A DNA stretch of 13,635 nucleotides from Ruminococcus sp. GTDB taxonomy: Bacteria; Bacillota_A; Clostridia; Oscillospirales; Acutalibacteraceae. The position numbers and the translations under genes are program-made. The stretch spans positions 1 through 13,635 of the forward strand of contig JAFUPE010000079.1 of NCBI GenBank assembly GCA_017481395.1, written 5' to 3'. Positions 1-6,550 of this stretch are shown here, piece by piece (positions within the stretch are counted from its first letter, which is position 1; the number at the start of each line of letters is the position of its first letter). The notes under the pieces are model-generated. The model worked only from the letters and a program-made list of their open reading frames with translations. It was not told where the DNA came from and ran no database searches.

Positions 1-19
1 ATTGGGTGGAAGCTCTTTT

Positions 20-136
<117 letters not shown>

Positions 137-148
137 CTATTAACTTAG

Positions 149-167
149 GTCGCTCTCTTCAAGCGAC
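149..167 (-). other. Leader hairpin of the 5S transcript
   Basis: GTCGCT (149-154) pairs with AGCGAC (162-167) around a 7-nt loop. It falls at the expected 5' end of the transcript, between the -10 box and the 5S gene. It could be a processing or protective stem of the rRNA precursor; that role is inferred. Confidence 0.5.
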
Positions 168-173
168 TTCGTT

Positions 174-202
174 ATTATACACTGTGCATTATAAAAAGTC
201 AA
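174..202 (-). promoter_or_regulatory. Promoter of the 5S rRNA transcription unit
   Basis: On the reverse strand TTGACT (197-202) is followed after exactly 17 bp by a consensus TATAAT (174-179), about 38 bp upstream of the 5S gene. The AT-rich tract 203-235 upstream could act as an UP element. No 23S gene precedes the 5S gene. Confidence 0.85.
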
Positions 203-281
203 GGCTTTTTTCAAAAAAATTTCAAAAAATTTTAAGACCGCTGTTTTTTCATCTAACGGCATGAAAAATAGGTGATTTTAT

Positions 282-310
282 TTGACTATCCGTCGAAAAA
301 ATAGTAATAT
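282..310 (+). promoter_or_regulatory. Promoter of the peptidoglycan-binding lipoprotein gene
   Basis: TTGACT (282-287), a 17-bp spacer and TAATAT (305-310), about 70 bp upstream of the ATG. A TATAAT at 316-321 is an alternative -10 but has no -35 at a usable distance. The promoter diverges from the 5S promoter about 80 bp away. Confidence 0.6.
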
Positions 311-378
311 AAAGTTATAATAGAGTAATTTTGTCTTTATCCAGTAACAATATATACGAAACAAACGGAGGTTTCATT

Positions 379-1944
379 ATGAAAAAAACACGTGCATTCA
401 GTGCTTTGCTTTGCGTTATTATTTCCCTTTGCTTTTTGATTACAGGCTGTAAGGGTGATGCAAACTATCCCGTTACAGTAGGCCATACTCAGTTTAGCGA
501 GAGTCCCGTCAAGGTTGTGTGCCTTTCGGACAATATTGCCGATATTATTTGCTATATGGGCTATGCCTCTAAACTCTCGGGTGTCAGCGACAGCTGTACG
601 CAGACTGAAATCAAAGAGTATATTACATCAGTAGGTTCTGAAAGCTCGCCCAACACCGACCTTATTGTAAGCTCCGGTGCAACTGTTGTTTTTACAGATT
701 CTACCCTTGACGAAAGCGTAAAATCCACACTTGAGTCTCAAGGAATTTCAATTGTAAATATGCTTTATCCTAAAAGCGAAGCTCAGCTTAAAAGTCTTTA
801 CGAAAGCATCGGTACTATTTTAGGTGGCAAAACAGATGGCAGCCAGAAAGGTACATCCGCTTATGACAGGCTTATGTCGATCCTCGCCTCTGCCACAGAC
901 GAGGTTGCCTCGGTATCTTCTGCAAAAACCCTTTGCTACCTTTACCTTGACGAAAACGGCAGGCTTTGCTCCTTTACAGGCAAAACCGATGACGGTATGG
1001 TGCTTAATTACTTAGGCGTCACCAACGTTGCCGCTAACTTTGGCTCTAAATACGCAGACGAAAGCATCATTAAACTTTCAAACCCCGACTACATCTTCTT
1101 CGACGGTGCCGCTGTTATGGAAAAGCTTACCTCAGACAAAAGCCTTAAAAGCCTTAACGCAATTACAAAGGGCAACGTTTTTGAGCTTAAAAAGGAAGAG
1201 CTTACCCGTCAGGGCGAAAGCCTTGTAAAGGTACAGAGCTTTATGCTTTCCTGTATGTTCCCCAATTTTGTTGATGCTCCTGTCATTGAAAGCAAGGATT
1301 TAAGCAGTGCCTACGGTATTACGCTTACCGAAGATATGAGCTTTAAAAACGGAGACGAAAACGAAAATATCATTTGCATTCAGCAAAGACTTGTGGACTT
1401 AGGCTTCCTTGATTTAGGCGGTGACGCCCCCACAACCTACTTTGGCTCTATGAGTGAAGAGGCTCTTAAGGCGTTCCAGACGGCAAACTCCCTTGAAGCC
1501 AGCGGTATCGCAGGCTTTGAAACCCTTAAAAAGCTTTTCAGCTCAGAAGCATTAGGTGCAAACGGCGAAGCCTTTGTGCCCGAGACAACTGCTCCCGAAG
1601 CAGAAACCACCGTCCCCGAGGAGACTTCGACAGAAGAGACTACAAACGCTACCGATGCACCTGCACAGGGCAGTTCTGACGCAGATGCACCAATAACCAT
1701 TACAGATTCAACGGTTTATCAGCTTGGCGACGAGCATGAGGATATAAGAAAAATCCAGGCACGCCTTGTAGAACTTATGTACTTAAGCTTTAACGAAGGC
1801 GACAGCCCCACCACCTACTACGGTGCGGGCACAGAAAATGCCATCCTCAGCTTCCAGGAAAGCAACGGGCTTTCTCAGACAGGCATTGCCGATGCCCAGA
1901 CATTGCGAGTTCTTTTCAGCGACGAGGCAAAAATTCCGCAGTAA
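379..1944 (+). CDS. Lipoprotein: BtuF/FhuD-like binding domain fused to two peptidoglycan-binding domains
   Basis: 521 aa. The ATG at 379 is chosen because ACGGAGG (364-370) lies correctly upstream and because the protein then opens with a lipoprotein signal peptide: MKK, a hydrophobic core, lipobox ITGC with Cys24. Residues about 42-300 resemble the helical-backbone (BtuF/FhuD-type) substrate-binding fold used for metal chelates and corrinoids, including a 'NPDYIFFDG' segment typical of the second lobe. Residues about 322-390 and 445-515 are two copies of a PG_binding_1-type domain (IQQRLVDLGFL...TYFG...ALKAFQ and IQARLVELMYL...TYYG...AILSFQ), joined by a Thr/Glu/Pro-rich linker (about 400-440). 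The likely role is a surface-anchored binding protein held to peptidoglycan. No ABC permease or ATPase is adjacent, so the ligand is unknown and a purely structural wall role is possible. Confidence 0.85.
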   Translation: MKKTRAFSALLCVIISLCFLITGCKGDANYPVTVGHTQFSESPVKVVCLSDNIADIICYMGYASKLSGVSDSCTQTEIKEYITSVGSESSPNTDLIVSSGATVVFTDSTLDESVKSTLESQGISIVNMLYPKSEAQLKSLYESIGTILGGKTDGSQKGTSAYDRLMSILASATDEVASVSSAKTLCYLYLDENGRLCSFTGKTDDGMVLNYLGVTNVAANFGSKYADESIIKLSNPDYIFFDGAAVMEKLTSDKSLKSLNAITKGNVFELKKEELTRQGESLVKVQSFMLSCMFPNFVDAPVIESKDLSSAYGITLTEDMSFKNGDENENIICIQQRLVDLGFLDLGGDAPTTYFGSMSEEALKAFQTANSLEASGIAGFETLKKLFSSEALGANGEAFVPETTAPEAETTVPEETSTEETTNATDAPAQGSSDADAPITITDSTVYQLGDEHEDIRKIQARLVELMYLSFNEGDSPTTYYGAGTENAILSFQESNGLSQTGIADAQTLRVLFSDEAKIPQ

Positions 1945-1968
1945 AATTTAACACCATATAATCAAAAA

Positions 1969-2005
1969 GACGGTTGTGATGTTCTTCACAACCGTCTCTG
2001 TTTAT
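1969..2005. terminator. Bidirectional rho-independent terminator
   Basis: An 11-bp stem, GACGGTTGTGA (1969-1979) with TCACAACCGTC (1986-1996), has a 6-nt loop. It is followed by TCTGTTTATT on the plus strand and preceded by AAAAA, which gives a U-tract on the minus strand. It serves the lipoprotein gene on its left and the minus-strand unit on its right. Confidence 0.85.
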
Positions 2006-2030
2006 TATTTATTAATTCTTTTTTATCCGT

Positions 2031-2216
2031 TCATTTTAAAATATAATCAACCGAAACGTTATGAAAATATGCTAACTTAACCAGTATTTCGGTAGGTATA
2101 TCCATCTCGCCGCGTTCATAGTTACCACTCTTTGACTACAAGAAAGAATTTCACCCATTTTTCTGTGTTAAATCTCTGTCTTTCCGTAAATCTCTTATTT
2201 CTTTGATATAACACAT
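2031..2216 (-). pseudogene. Broken XRE-family helix-turn-helix regulator
   Basis: The reverse strand has GGGAGGTG (2220-2227) then ATG at 2216. The reading starts MCYIKEIRDLRKDRDLTQK and ends SGNYERGEMDIPTEILVKLA followed by YFHNVSVDYILK and a stop at 2031. Both ends match the small Cro/CI (XRE) HTH family of about 65-75 aa. In the same frame the middle has two stops (TGA, TAG), whereas a shifted frame there reads MGEILSCSQ, the expected helix-turn-helix middle. Two compensating frameshifts therefore explain the lesion. The C-terminus is also short, ending at the VDYILK position. It lies 24 bp downstream of the YkuD-like lipoprotein gene on the same strand and ahead of the shared terminator. 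A sequencing error is an alternative, but two are needed. Confidence 0.75.
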
Positions 2217-2240
2217 GAACACCTCCCAACCTTAGTATGT

Positions 2241-3473
2241 TTACTCTACGGCAGGAGCAGTTGTGTACTGACTTAAATCCTCAACTACTGTTATTTCGCG
2301 GTCAACTCGTGCACGTCTGCCCATAACGTCAGTGACATAGTAAGATATAACGTATCTTCCCGCTACATTTCGGTCAAAGTCGCCGTCAACAGTCATTTTA
2401 TCTGTGATGTCGTTTCCGCAGGTATCCGTAGCAGTAACGTCAGCAAAAAGGTCAAAACCCTTTTCAATTTCAATTACAATATCATCGGCACCTGAAATTA
2501 CAGGCTTAAGCTTTGTGTAGGGGTTATTTTTCGAGCTGTCTGTAGGGTCCCAATTAAGACTTTTTGAATTTTCCGTAAGCTTCATGTTTGTGGGTACGCC
2601 CAAGGGTGTGTAGGCTGAATAATCCGAGTTGATAATTCTGACATCGGTGCCCTCATTGCAGTTATCATATATCCACTTTGCGTCTGCTACAGACAGGCGG
2701 ATATTCTTAGCCGTTGCAGGAGTGCCGATTTTATTATATTCCTCGGTAATCAATGAATCCTCAGAATCCTTTGAGTAAGGAGCCGACTGGAACATAAGCT
2801 CATCGCCGATGTAAGTTGCATAGCGGTAATGGTTGCCGTCGCTTAAAACCACCCACTCTGCCTTCTCTGTAATCTCATTGGTAACCCAGCTTTCGTCATC
2901 ATCTTCTATGGTTTTCTTGCTTTTGCCGGTACTGCAAACCATTACCCTTACAGGCTTTGTGTATTTTCCTTCTGCATTATAGGTATACACGGTTACACAG
3001 CAGTTAGCCTCATTTACAGTAATGGCATAAAGGTCTTTTTCGCTGTCCTGCTTATTCACCTTAACATATTCCTGATTATCGGTAAAAGCAGTGGAATAAG
3101 AGGTAGTAACCTTGTCAGCCTTTGTTACCTCTATTTCATAATCAATGGTAGCTGTTTTGGCGGTAGCGGTAATGATAGCCTTGCCTACCTTAATTCCGTC
3201 AACCCTGCCGTTTGAATCCACCACAGCAACCTCAGGGTCGCTGCTGCTCCATTTAACCTCATTTTCATAGTCAAGCTTTATGCTAACCTCAAGATATTCG
3301 TAGCCGCCAACAGTAATCTTGCCATCGTGCTCGACGGCTTCAAAGCCCATATTAACAGCTTCTTCCTCGGCAGTCATATCCCGAGGAGGGGCAATCCTTA
3401 CTGCACAGGCTGAAAGGCTTAACAGCACAGCACACAAAGCCAGCAGTGAAATCATTCTTATTTTTACAGACAC
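2241..3473 (-). CDS. Lipoprotein with Ig-like domains around a degenerate YkuD (L,D-transpeptidase) domain
   Basis: 410 aa, GTG start at 3473 with AAGGAGG (3481-3487) upstream. The signal peptide ends in lipobox LSAC (Cys23). Residues about 45-118 form a BIG2-type bacterial Ig-like domain (VKWSSSDPEVAVVDSNGRVDG). Residues about 147-282 follow the YkuD fold (ITVNEANCCVTVY...PVRVMVCSTG... and IRLSVADAKWIYDNCNEGT). Residues about 325-396 resemble a DUF5011/Ig-like domain (DFDRNVAGRYVISYYVTD). Active YkuD enzymes carry an HSxPY-type His and an S-x-G-C-I-R-L catalytic Cys. Here the matching segments read MFQSAPY (Gln229) and PATAKNIRLS (Asn257), and the TPTG segment after CSTG is absent. It is therefore probably a non-catalytic peptidoglycan-binding or scaffold protein anchored outside the membrane. 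Domain assignments are by eye. Confidence 0.8.
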   Translation of the reverse strand: MSVKIRMISLLALCAVLLSLSACAVRIAPPRDMTAEEEAVNMGFEAVEHDGKITVGGYEYLEVSIKLDYENEVKWSSSDPEVAVVDSNGRVDGIKVGKAIITATAKTATIDYEIEVTKADKVTTSYSTAFTDNQEYVKVNKQDSEKDLYAITVNEANCCVTVYTYNAEGKYTKPVRVMVCSTGKSKKTIEDDDESWVTNEITEKAEWVVLSDGNHYRYATYIGDELMFQSAPYSKDSEDSLITEEYNKIGTPATAKNIRLSVADAKWIYDNCNEGTDVRIINSDYSAYTPLGVPTNMKLTENSKSLNWDPTDSSKNNPYTKLKPVISGADDIVIEIEKGFDLFADVTATDTCGNDITDKMTVDGDFDRNVAGRYVISYYVTDVMGRRARVDREITVVEDLSQYTTAPAVE

Positions 3474-3502
3474 CTTAATGCCTCCTTAATATTTCTAAGT
3501 CC

Positions 3503-3531
3503 AGTATATTATATTTTCGCCGCTATAGCAA
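3503..3531 (-). promoter_or_regulatory. Promoter of the YkuD-like lipoprotein gene
   Basis: On the reverse strand TTGCTA (3526-3531), a 17-bp spacer and TATACT (3503-3508), about 30 bp from the start codon. It is divergent from the methyltransferase promoter, whose -35 begins 8 bp away. Confidence 0.65.
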
Positions 3532-3538
3532 GATTTTT

Positions 3539-3567
3539 TTGCAATATAGACTTAAATGTGATACAAT
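3539..3567 (+). promoter_or_regulatory. Promoter of the RNA methyltransferase gene
   Basis: TTGCAA (3539-3544), a 17-bp spacer and TACAAT (3562-3567). Transcription should begin near 3574, downstream of the in-frame GTG at 3558, which supports the later TTG start at 3597. Confidence 0.65.
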
Positions 3568-3596
3568 TAAAATATTACGTGAGGGAGGCGAAGACC

Positions 3597-4745
3597 TTGG
3601 AAAAACCAAAATACTGTATGGTTTCTAAAAAATGCAACGGCTGTCAGCTTTCAAACCTTTGCTACAAGGACCAGCTTAAGCTAAAGCAAAACGCCCTTCG
3701 TCTTACTTTTAACAAAATAATAAAGCCTGAAAAAATCTTAGCCGCACCCTCGCCTCTTAATTACCGCAACAAGGCACAGATTGTTTTTAAGAAAGAAAAT
3801 AGCAAAACCCGTTTTGGTATTTATCAGTCGGCAGAAAAGGGCGTTGTGCTGACCGAAAACTGCCCTTTACACTCCGCTAAAGCCAACGAAATTTCAAAAA
3901 CCCTTTGTAAGCTTTTTGATAAATTCAACCTTACACCTTACGATTTCAGACGCAAAAAAGGCTATGTACGCAGTGCGGTTATCCGCGAAGGCTTTAAAAG
4001 CGGTGAGGTGCTTGTAAATATAGTTGCCTCAAAAAATACATTTTCGAAAGAGCAGGATTTTGCAAGAAATTTAGTTAAAGCTCACCCTTATATTAAAAGC
4101 ATAATTATCTCCGAAAGTCAAAGTTCTAAGCTTACCTCGGGCGGAAACCCAAGAGTGATTTTCGGCAAGGAATATATAAGCGACACCCTATGCGGTCTTC
4201 AGTTTAAAATCGGCTACAATACCTTTTATCAGATTAACCCTATACAGACCGAAACCCTTTACAATACCGCAATAGAGCTTGCAGATTTAAAAGCAACCGA
4301 TACTGTTTTGGATGCTTACTGCGGAATAGGTACAATTTCCTTGGCGGCGGCTGAAAAATGCCGCAAAGTCGTAGGTGTAGAGCTTAATGAAAGCTCCATA
4401 GAAAACGCAAAGAAAAATGCTGAAATTAATAATATTAAAAACGCCGAATTTTACGCAAATGACGTAAAAAAGCAGATAAAAATCCTCCTTAAAAAAGGCG
4501 GGCACTTTGACGCTTGCTTTGTAGACCCGCCAAGAATGGGCTGTGATTTTGACTTTCTTAAAAGTCTTATAAACGCAGGCATTCCTAAAATTATTTATAT
4601 CTCCTGCAATATCGAAACCCAGATAAGAGACACAAGATTTTTACTTAAAAACGGCTATACTATAGAAAAACAGCAGGGTATCGATATGTTTCCTTACACA
4701 AAACACGTTGAAAGCATTGTGCTGCTGCATAGCACAGCGATATAA
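3597..4745 (+). CDS. RumA/TrmA-family RNA (uracil-5-)-methyltransferase with Fe-S motif
   Basis: 382 aa from TTG 3597, chosen because GGGAGG (3584-3589) lies about 7 nt upstream and the likely transcript starts after the earlier GTG at 3558. The protein would transfer a methyl group from S-adenosylmethionine to C5 of a uridine in 23S rRNA or tRNA. A cysteine pattern C-x5-C-x2-C (KYCMVSKKCNGC) with a later ENCPLH Cys matches the RlmD/RumA [4Fe-4S] ligands. The catalytic part has FYQINPIQTE, the SAM-binding DAYCGIGTISL, FVDPPRMGC, the nucleophile in YISCN, and a MFPYTKHVE ending. The N-terminus begins almost at the first cluster Cys, so the usual TRAM RNA-binding domain of about 60 aa is missing. 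The exact target uridine cannot be decided from sequence. The DUF5662 gene follows 86 bp later on the same strand and may be co-transcribed. Confidence 0.92.
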   Translation: MEKPKYCMVSKKCNGCQLSNLCYKDQLKLKQNALRLTFNKIIKPEKILAAPSPLNYRNKAQIVFKKENSKTRFGIYQSAEKGVVLTENCPLHSAKANEISKTLCKLFDKFNLTPYDFRRKKGYVRSAVIREGFKSGEVLVNIVASKNTFSKEQDFARNLVKAHPYIKSIIISESQSSKLTSGGNPRVIFGKEYISDTLCGLQFKIGYNTFYQINPIQTETLYNTAIELADLKATDTVLDAYCGIGTISLAAAEKCRKVVGVELNESSIENAKKNAEINNIKNAEFYANDVKKQIKILLKKGGHFDACFVDPPRMGCDFDFLKSLINAGIPKIIYISCNIETQIRDTRFLLKNGYTIEKQQGIDMFPYTKHVESIVLLHSTAI

Positions 4746-4810
4746 ATTTCGCTGTAATTTGCGGTATATCTTTGATGTCACATGTCCCTTTCGGGACACG
4801 CGAAATTTAT
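4742..4810. repeat. Nested inverted-repeat element
   Basis: ATAAATTTCGC (4742-4752) and GCGAAATTTAT (4800-4810) are perfect 11-bp inverted repeats. Inside is a tight hairpin, TGTCCC-TTTC-GGGACA (4783-4798). The left arm overlaps the methyltransferase stop codon. There is no U-tract, so it is not an ordinary terminator. It could be a small palindromic mobile element (REP/MITE-like) or an RNA processing or stabilising structure between two co-transcribed genes. Confidence 0.6.
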
Positions 4811-4831
4811 TAATAAAGGACAATACATTAT

Positions 4832-5383
4832 ATGACAAAAACATTAAAGCATTTTATAACAATCACCAAACACCGCCACCAAGTAATTAAGCATTGCAAA
4901 AAAGCAGGAATTTTGTGGCAAGGCTTAAGACACGACTTATCCAAATACTCTCCCGCAGAGTTTTTTACAGGTGCAAAGCATTACTTAGGCACACGAAGCC
5001 CCAACGAAGCCGAGCGCGAAGAATACGGCTACTCAAAAGCGTGGCTTCACCACAAAGGCAGAAACCGCCACCACTTTGAGTACTGGACAGACTACAACAA
5101 AGCTACACGTCGTGTTGAGCCTGTTAAAATGCCCTACAACTACTTAGCAGAAATGTTTTGTGACAGGGTTGCCGCCAGTAAGATTTACAATAAAGATTCT
5201 TACACAGATGCCCACCCCCTTGCATATTTTGAGCGTTCAAAAAGCACCCGTTTTATCCACAGTGAAACAAGTGCCGAGCTTGAAGAGCTTTTAGTAATGT
5301 TAAAAGAAAAGGGCGAAGATGAAACCTTTAAATATCTGAAATCAAAAGTTAAGGCATACAAAAACAGTCCCACTAAAAAGTGA
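4832..5383 (+). CDS. DUF5662 family protein (HD-like His/Asp pattern)
   Basis: 183 aa, ATG with AAAGGA (4815-4820) upstream. The sequence has the signature of the DUF5662 family: an N-terminal KHRHQV, then GLRHDLSKYSPAEF, GTRSPNEAEREEYG and WLHHKGRNRHHFEYW, followed by MPYNYLAEMFCDRVAAS. The spaced His/Asp residues (H16, H34-D35, H73-H74, H80-H81, D111) resemble the metal ligands of HD-type phosphohydrolases; a metal-dependent hydrolase role is inference. There is no signal peptide or membrane segment, so it is cytosolic. The reaction and partner are unknown. It follows the methyltransferase with no clear promoter of its own, and its last codons are part of the terminator stem. Confidence 0.85.
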   Translation: MTKTLKHFITITKHRHQVIKHCKKAGILWQGLRHDLSKYSPAEFFTGAKHYLGTRSPNEAEREEYGYSKAWLHHKGRNRHHFEYWTDYNKATRRVEPVKMPYNYLAEMFCDRVAASKIYNKDSYTDAHPLAYFERSKSTRFIHSETSAELEELLVMLKEKGEDETFKYLKSKVKAYKNSPTKK

Positions 5384-5399
5384 GACTGTTTGTTTTTTT
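5362..5399. terminator. Bidirectional terminator between convergent genes
   Basis: AAACAGTC (5362-5369) pairs with GACTGTTT (5384-5391), and CACT with AGTG inside, around an AAAA loop. A T-run (5393-5399) follows on the plus strand. The A-run before the stem gives a U-tract on the minus strand for the dockerin gene, which stops at 5404. The stem lies partly inside the DUF5662 coding end. Confidence 0.85.
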
Positions 5400-5403
5400 G
5401 ATA

Positions 5404-6480
5404 TCAGATAAGTCCTGCGATTTTCTTCTGGATTGCTGTAACGTCTCTTACGTTTACTTTGCCGTTTAAGTCGAAGTCTGCAAACTCTTTCTGTCCGTCG
5501 CTTAAGCTGAGAAGCTTTGCAAGGTACTTCTGGATAAGAGTTGCATCGCGAATGTTGAGCTTACCGTCCATATTTGCGTCACCCATTTCAAACTCGGGCT
5601 CAATAACAGTTGTAGGCTCGGTAACTGTGCTTTCCTCTGTGGGTGTTGTTGCGGTTGAGGAAGGAGCTTCGCTTGCATCTGTAGGCTCAGTCTCAACTGT
5701 TGTTGGCTCGGTGGGCTCTGTAACTACAGGCTCAGAAGGTACCTCCGTAGGCTCTGTAGGCTCGTAAGGACTTGTGGGCCTTACGGGATTTGTGGGAATC
5801 GGGGGCTCGGTAGGAGTTTCGTCAGGGGTTGCCCACTCACCAAAGCTTTTGTCTGTAAACACTTCGTCTGCCTCTGCCTTGGTAGGAGCTGTGCCGTACA
5901 TACCGCTTCCGTAGTAATAGTACCACTCACCGCCATAGGTAACCTTGCCGTTGTAAGAGTTGATATACTCTTTATCAAGGCTTATAACGTAAATCATGCC
6001 GTCATAATTTCCGCCTGAAACGGCAATATCAACAGTCTGCAATGCAGATGTATAAATATCATCATAGGGATCCATACCGCCGTCTAGATAATTATTCCAG
6101 ATGATTGTGGGGGTATCGGTAGCTACGTCGTAGTAGTAAACACCCTCTACACCTGCACTCTTTGCTTCGTTACCGGGCCAGTATTCGCCGCTTATGGAGC
6201 CTTCCCACCAATAAATACCTGCTGTGTAAGCATAATCATTAACCCACTGGTCAGGCAGGTAGAAGTAATATCTGTTTGTGCCGTAGGGTTTTTCTTCTTC
6301 GGGGAATATAGGAGCAGGCTCGTCTTTTGTAGCCTCGTCCTTGGTTGCCTGGTCCATGGTTGCTTCGTCTGCTGTTGCAACGGGAGTAACTGTATCGCTA
6401 CCCTCAAGTGCACTTGCCACAATTGTAAAAACAGATGCCAGCATCAGCACTGACAGCAGCACACATAAAACACGTTTCAT
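5404..6480 (-). CDS. Secreted dockerin protein with a starch-module-like N-terminal domain
   Basis: 358 aa, ATG with AGGAGG (6489-6494) upstream. A Sec signal peptide (MKRVLC...VASA, about 24 aa) is followed by a low-complexity Asp/Glu/Ala/Thr run (37-57). Residues about 65-213 form an aromatic-rich domain (YYFYLPDQW, YWPGNEA, YYYDV, IIWNNYLDGG, GGEWYYYYG) resembling CBM26-type starch-binding modules and modules seen in ruminococcal secreted proteins; this match is by eye and tentative. A Pro/Thr/Glu linker (about 218-296) leads to a type I dockerin at the C-terminus: GDANMDGKLNIRDATLIQKY (from Gly300) and ADFDLNGKVNVRDVTAIQKK (from Ala334), two Ca-binding loops. It would dock to a cohesin on a scaffoldin. 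No catalytic domain is seen, so it is probably a binding or structural part of a cellulosome- or amylosome-like complex. Confidence 0.88.
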   Translation of the reverse strand: MKRVLCVLLSVLMLASVFTIVASALEGSDTVTPVATADEATMDQATKDEATKDEPAPIFPEEEKPYGTNRYYFYLPDQWVNDYAYTAGIYWWEGSISGEYWPGNEAKSAGVEGVYYYDVATDTPTIIWNNYLDGGMDPYDDIYTSALQTVDIAVSGGNYDGMIYVISLDKEYINSYNGKVTYGGEWYYYYGSGMYGTAPTKAEADEVFTDKSFGEWATPDETPTEPPIPTNPVRPTSPYEPTEPTEVPSEPVVTEPTEPTTVETEPTDASEAPSSTATTPTEESTVTEPTTVIEPEFEMGDANMDGKLNIRDATLIQKYLAKLLSLSDGQKEFADFDLNGKVNVRDVTAIQKKIAGLI

Positions 6481-6521
6481 AAAAAATGCCTCCTTAAAGG
6501 TTCAAAATTATCCTTAAACTA

Positions 6522-6550
6522 ATAATATATCACTTAAAAAAATAAGTCAA
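6522..6550 (-). promoter_or_regulatory. Promoter of the dockerin gene
   Basis: On the reverse strand TTGACT (6545-6550), a 17-bp spacer and TATTAT (6522-6527). The -35 box overlaps the MATE stop codon, so the dockerin gene can be transcribed separately from the MATE gene, which has no terminator of its own. Confidence 0.7.

Noticed and set aside
331..378. Upstream extension of the first lipoprotein from a TTG at 331
   Set aside because: The ATG at 379 has the ribosome site and begins a canonical lipoprotein signal peptide; the extension would bury it.
5459..5767. 102-codon frame opposite the dockerin gene
   Set aside because: Low-complexity Ser/Val/Gly shadow of the Pro/Thr/Glu linker on the other strand.
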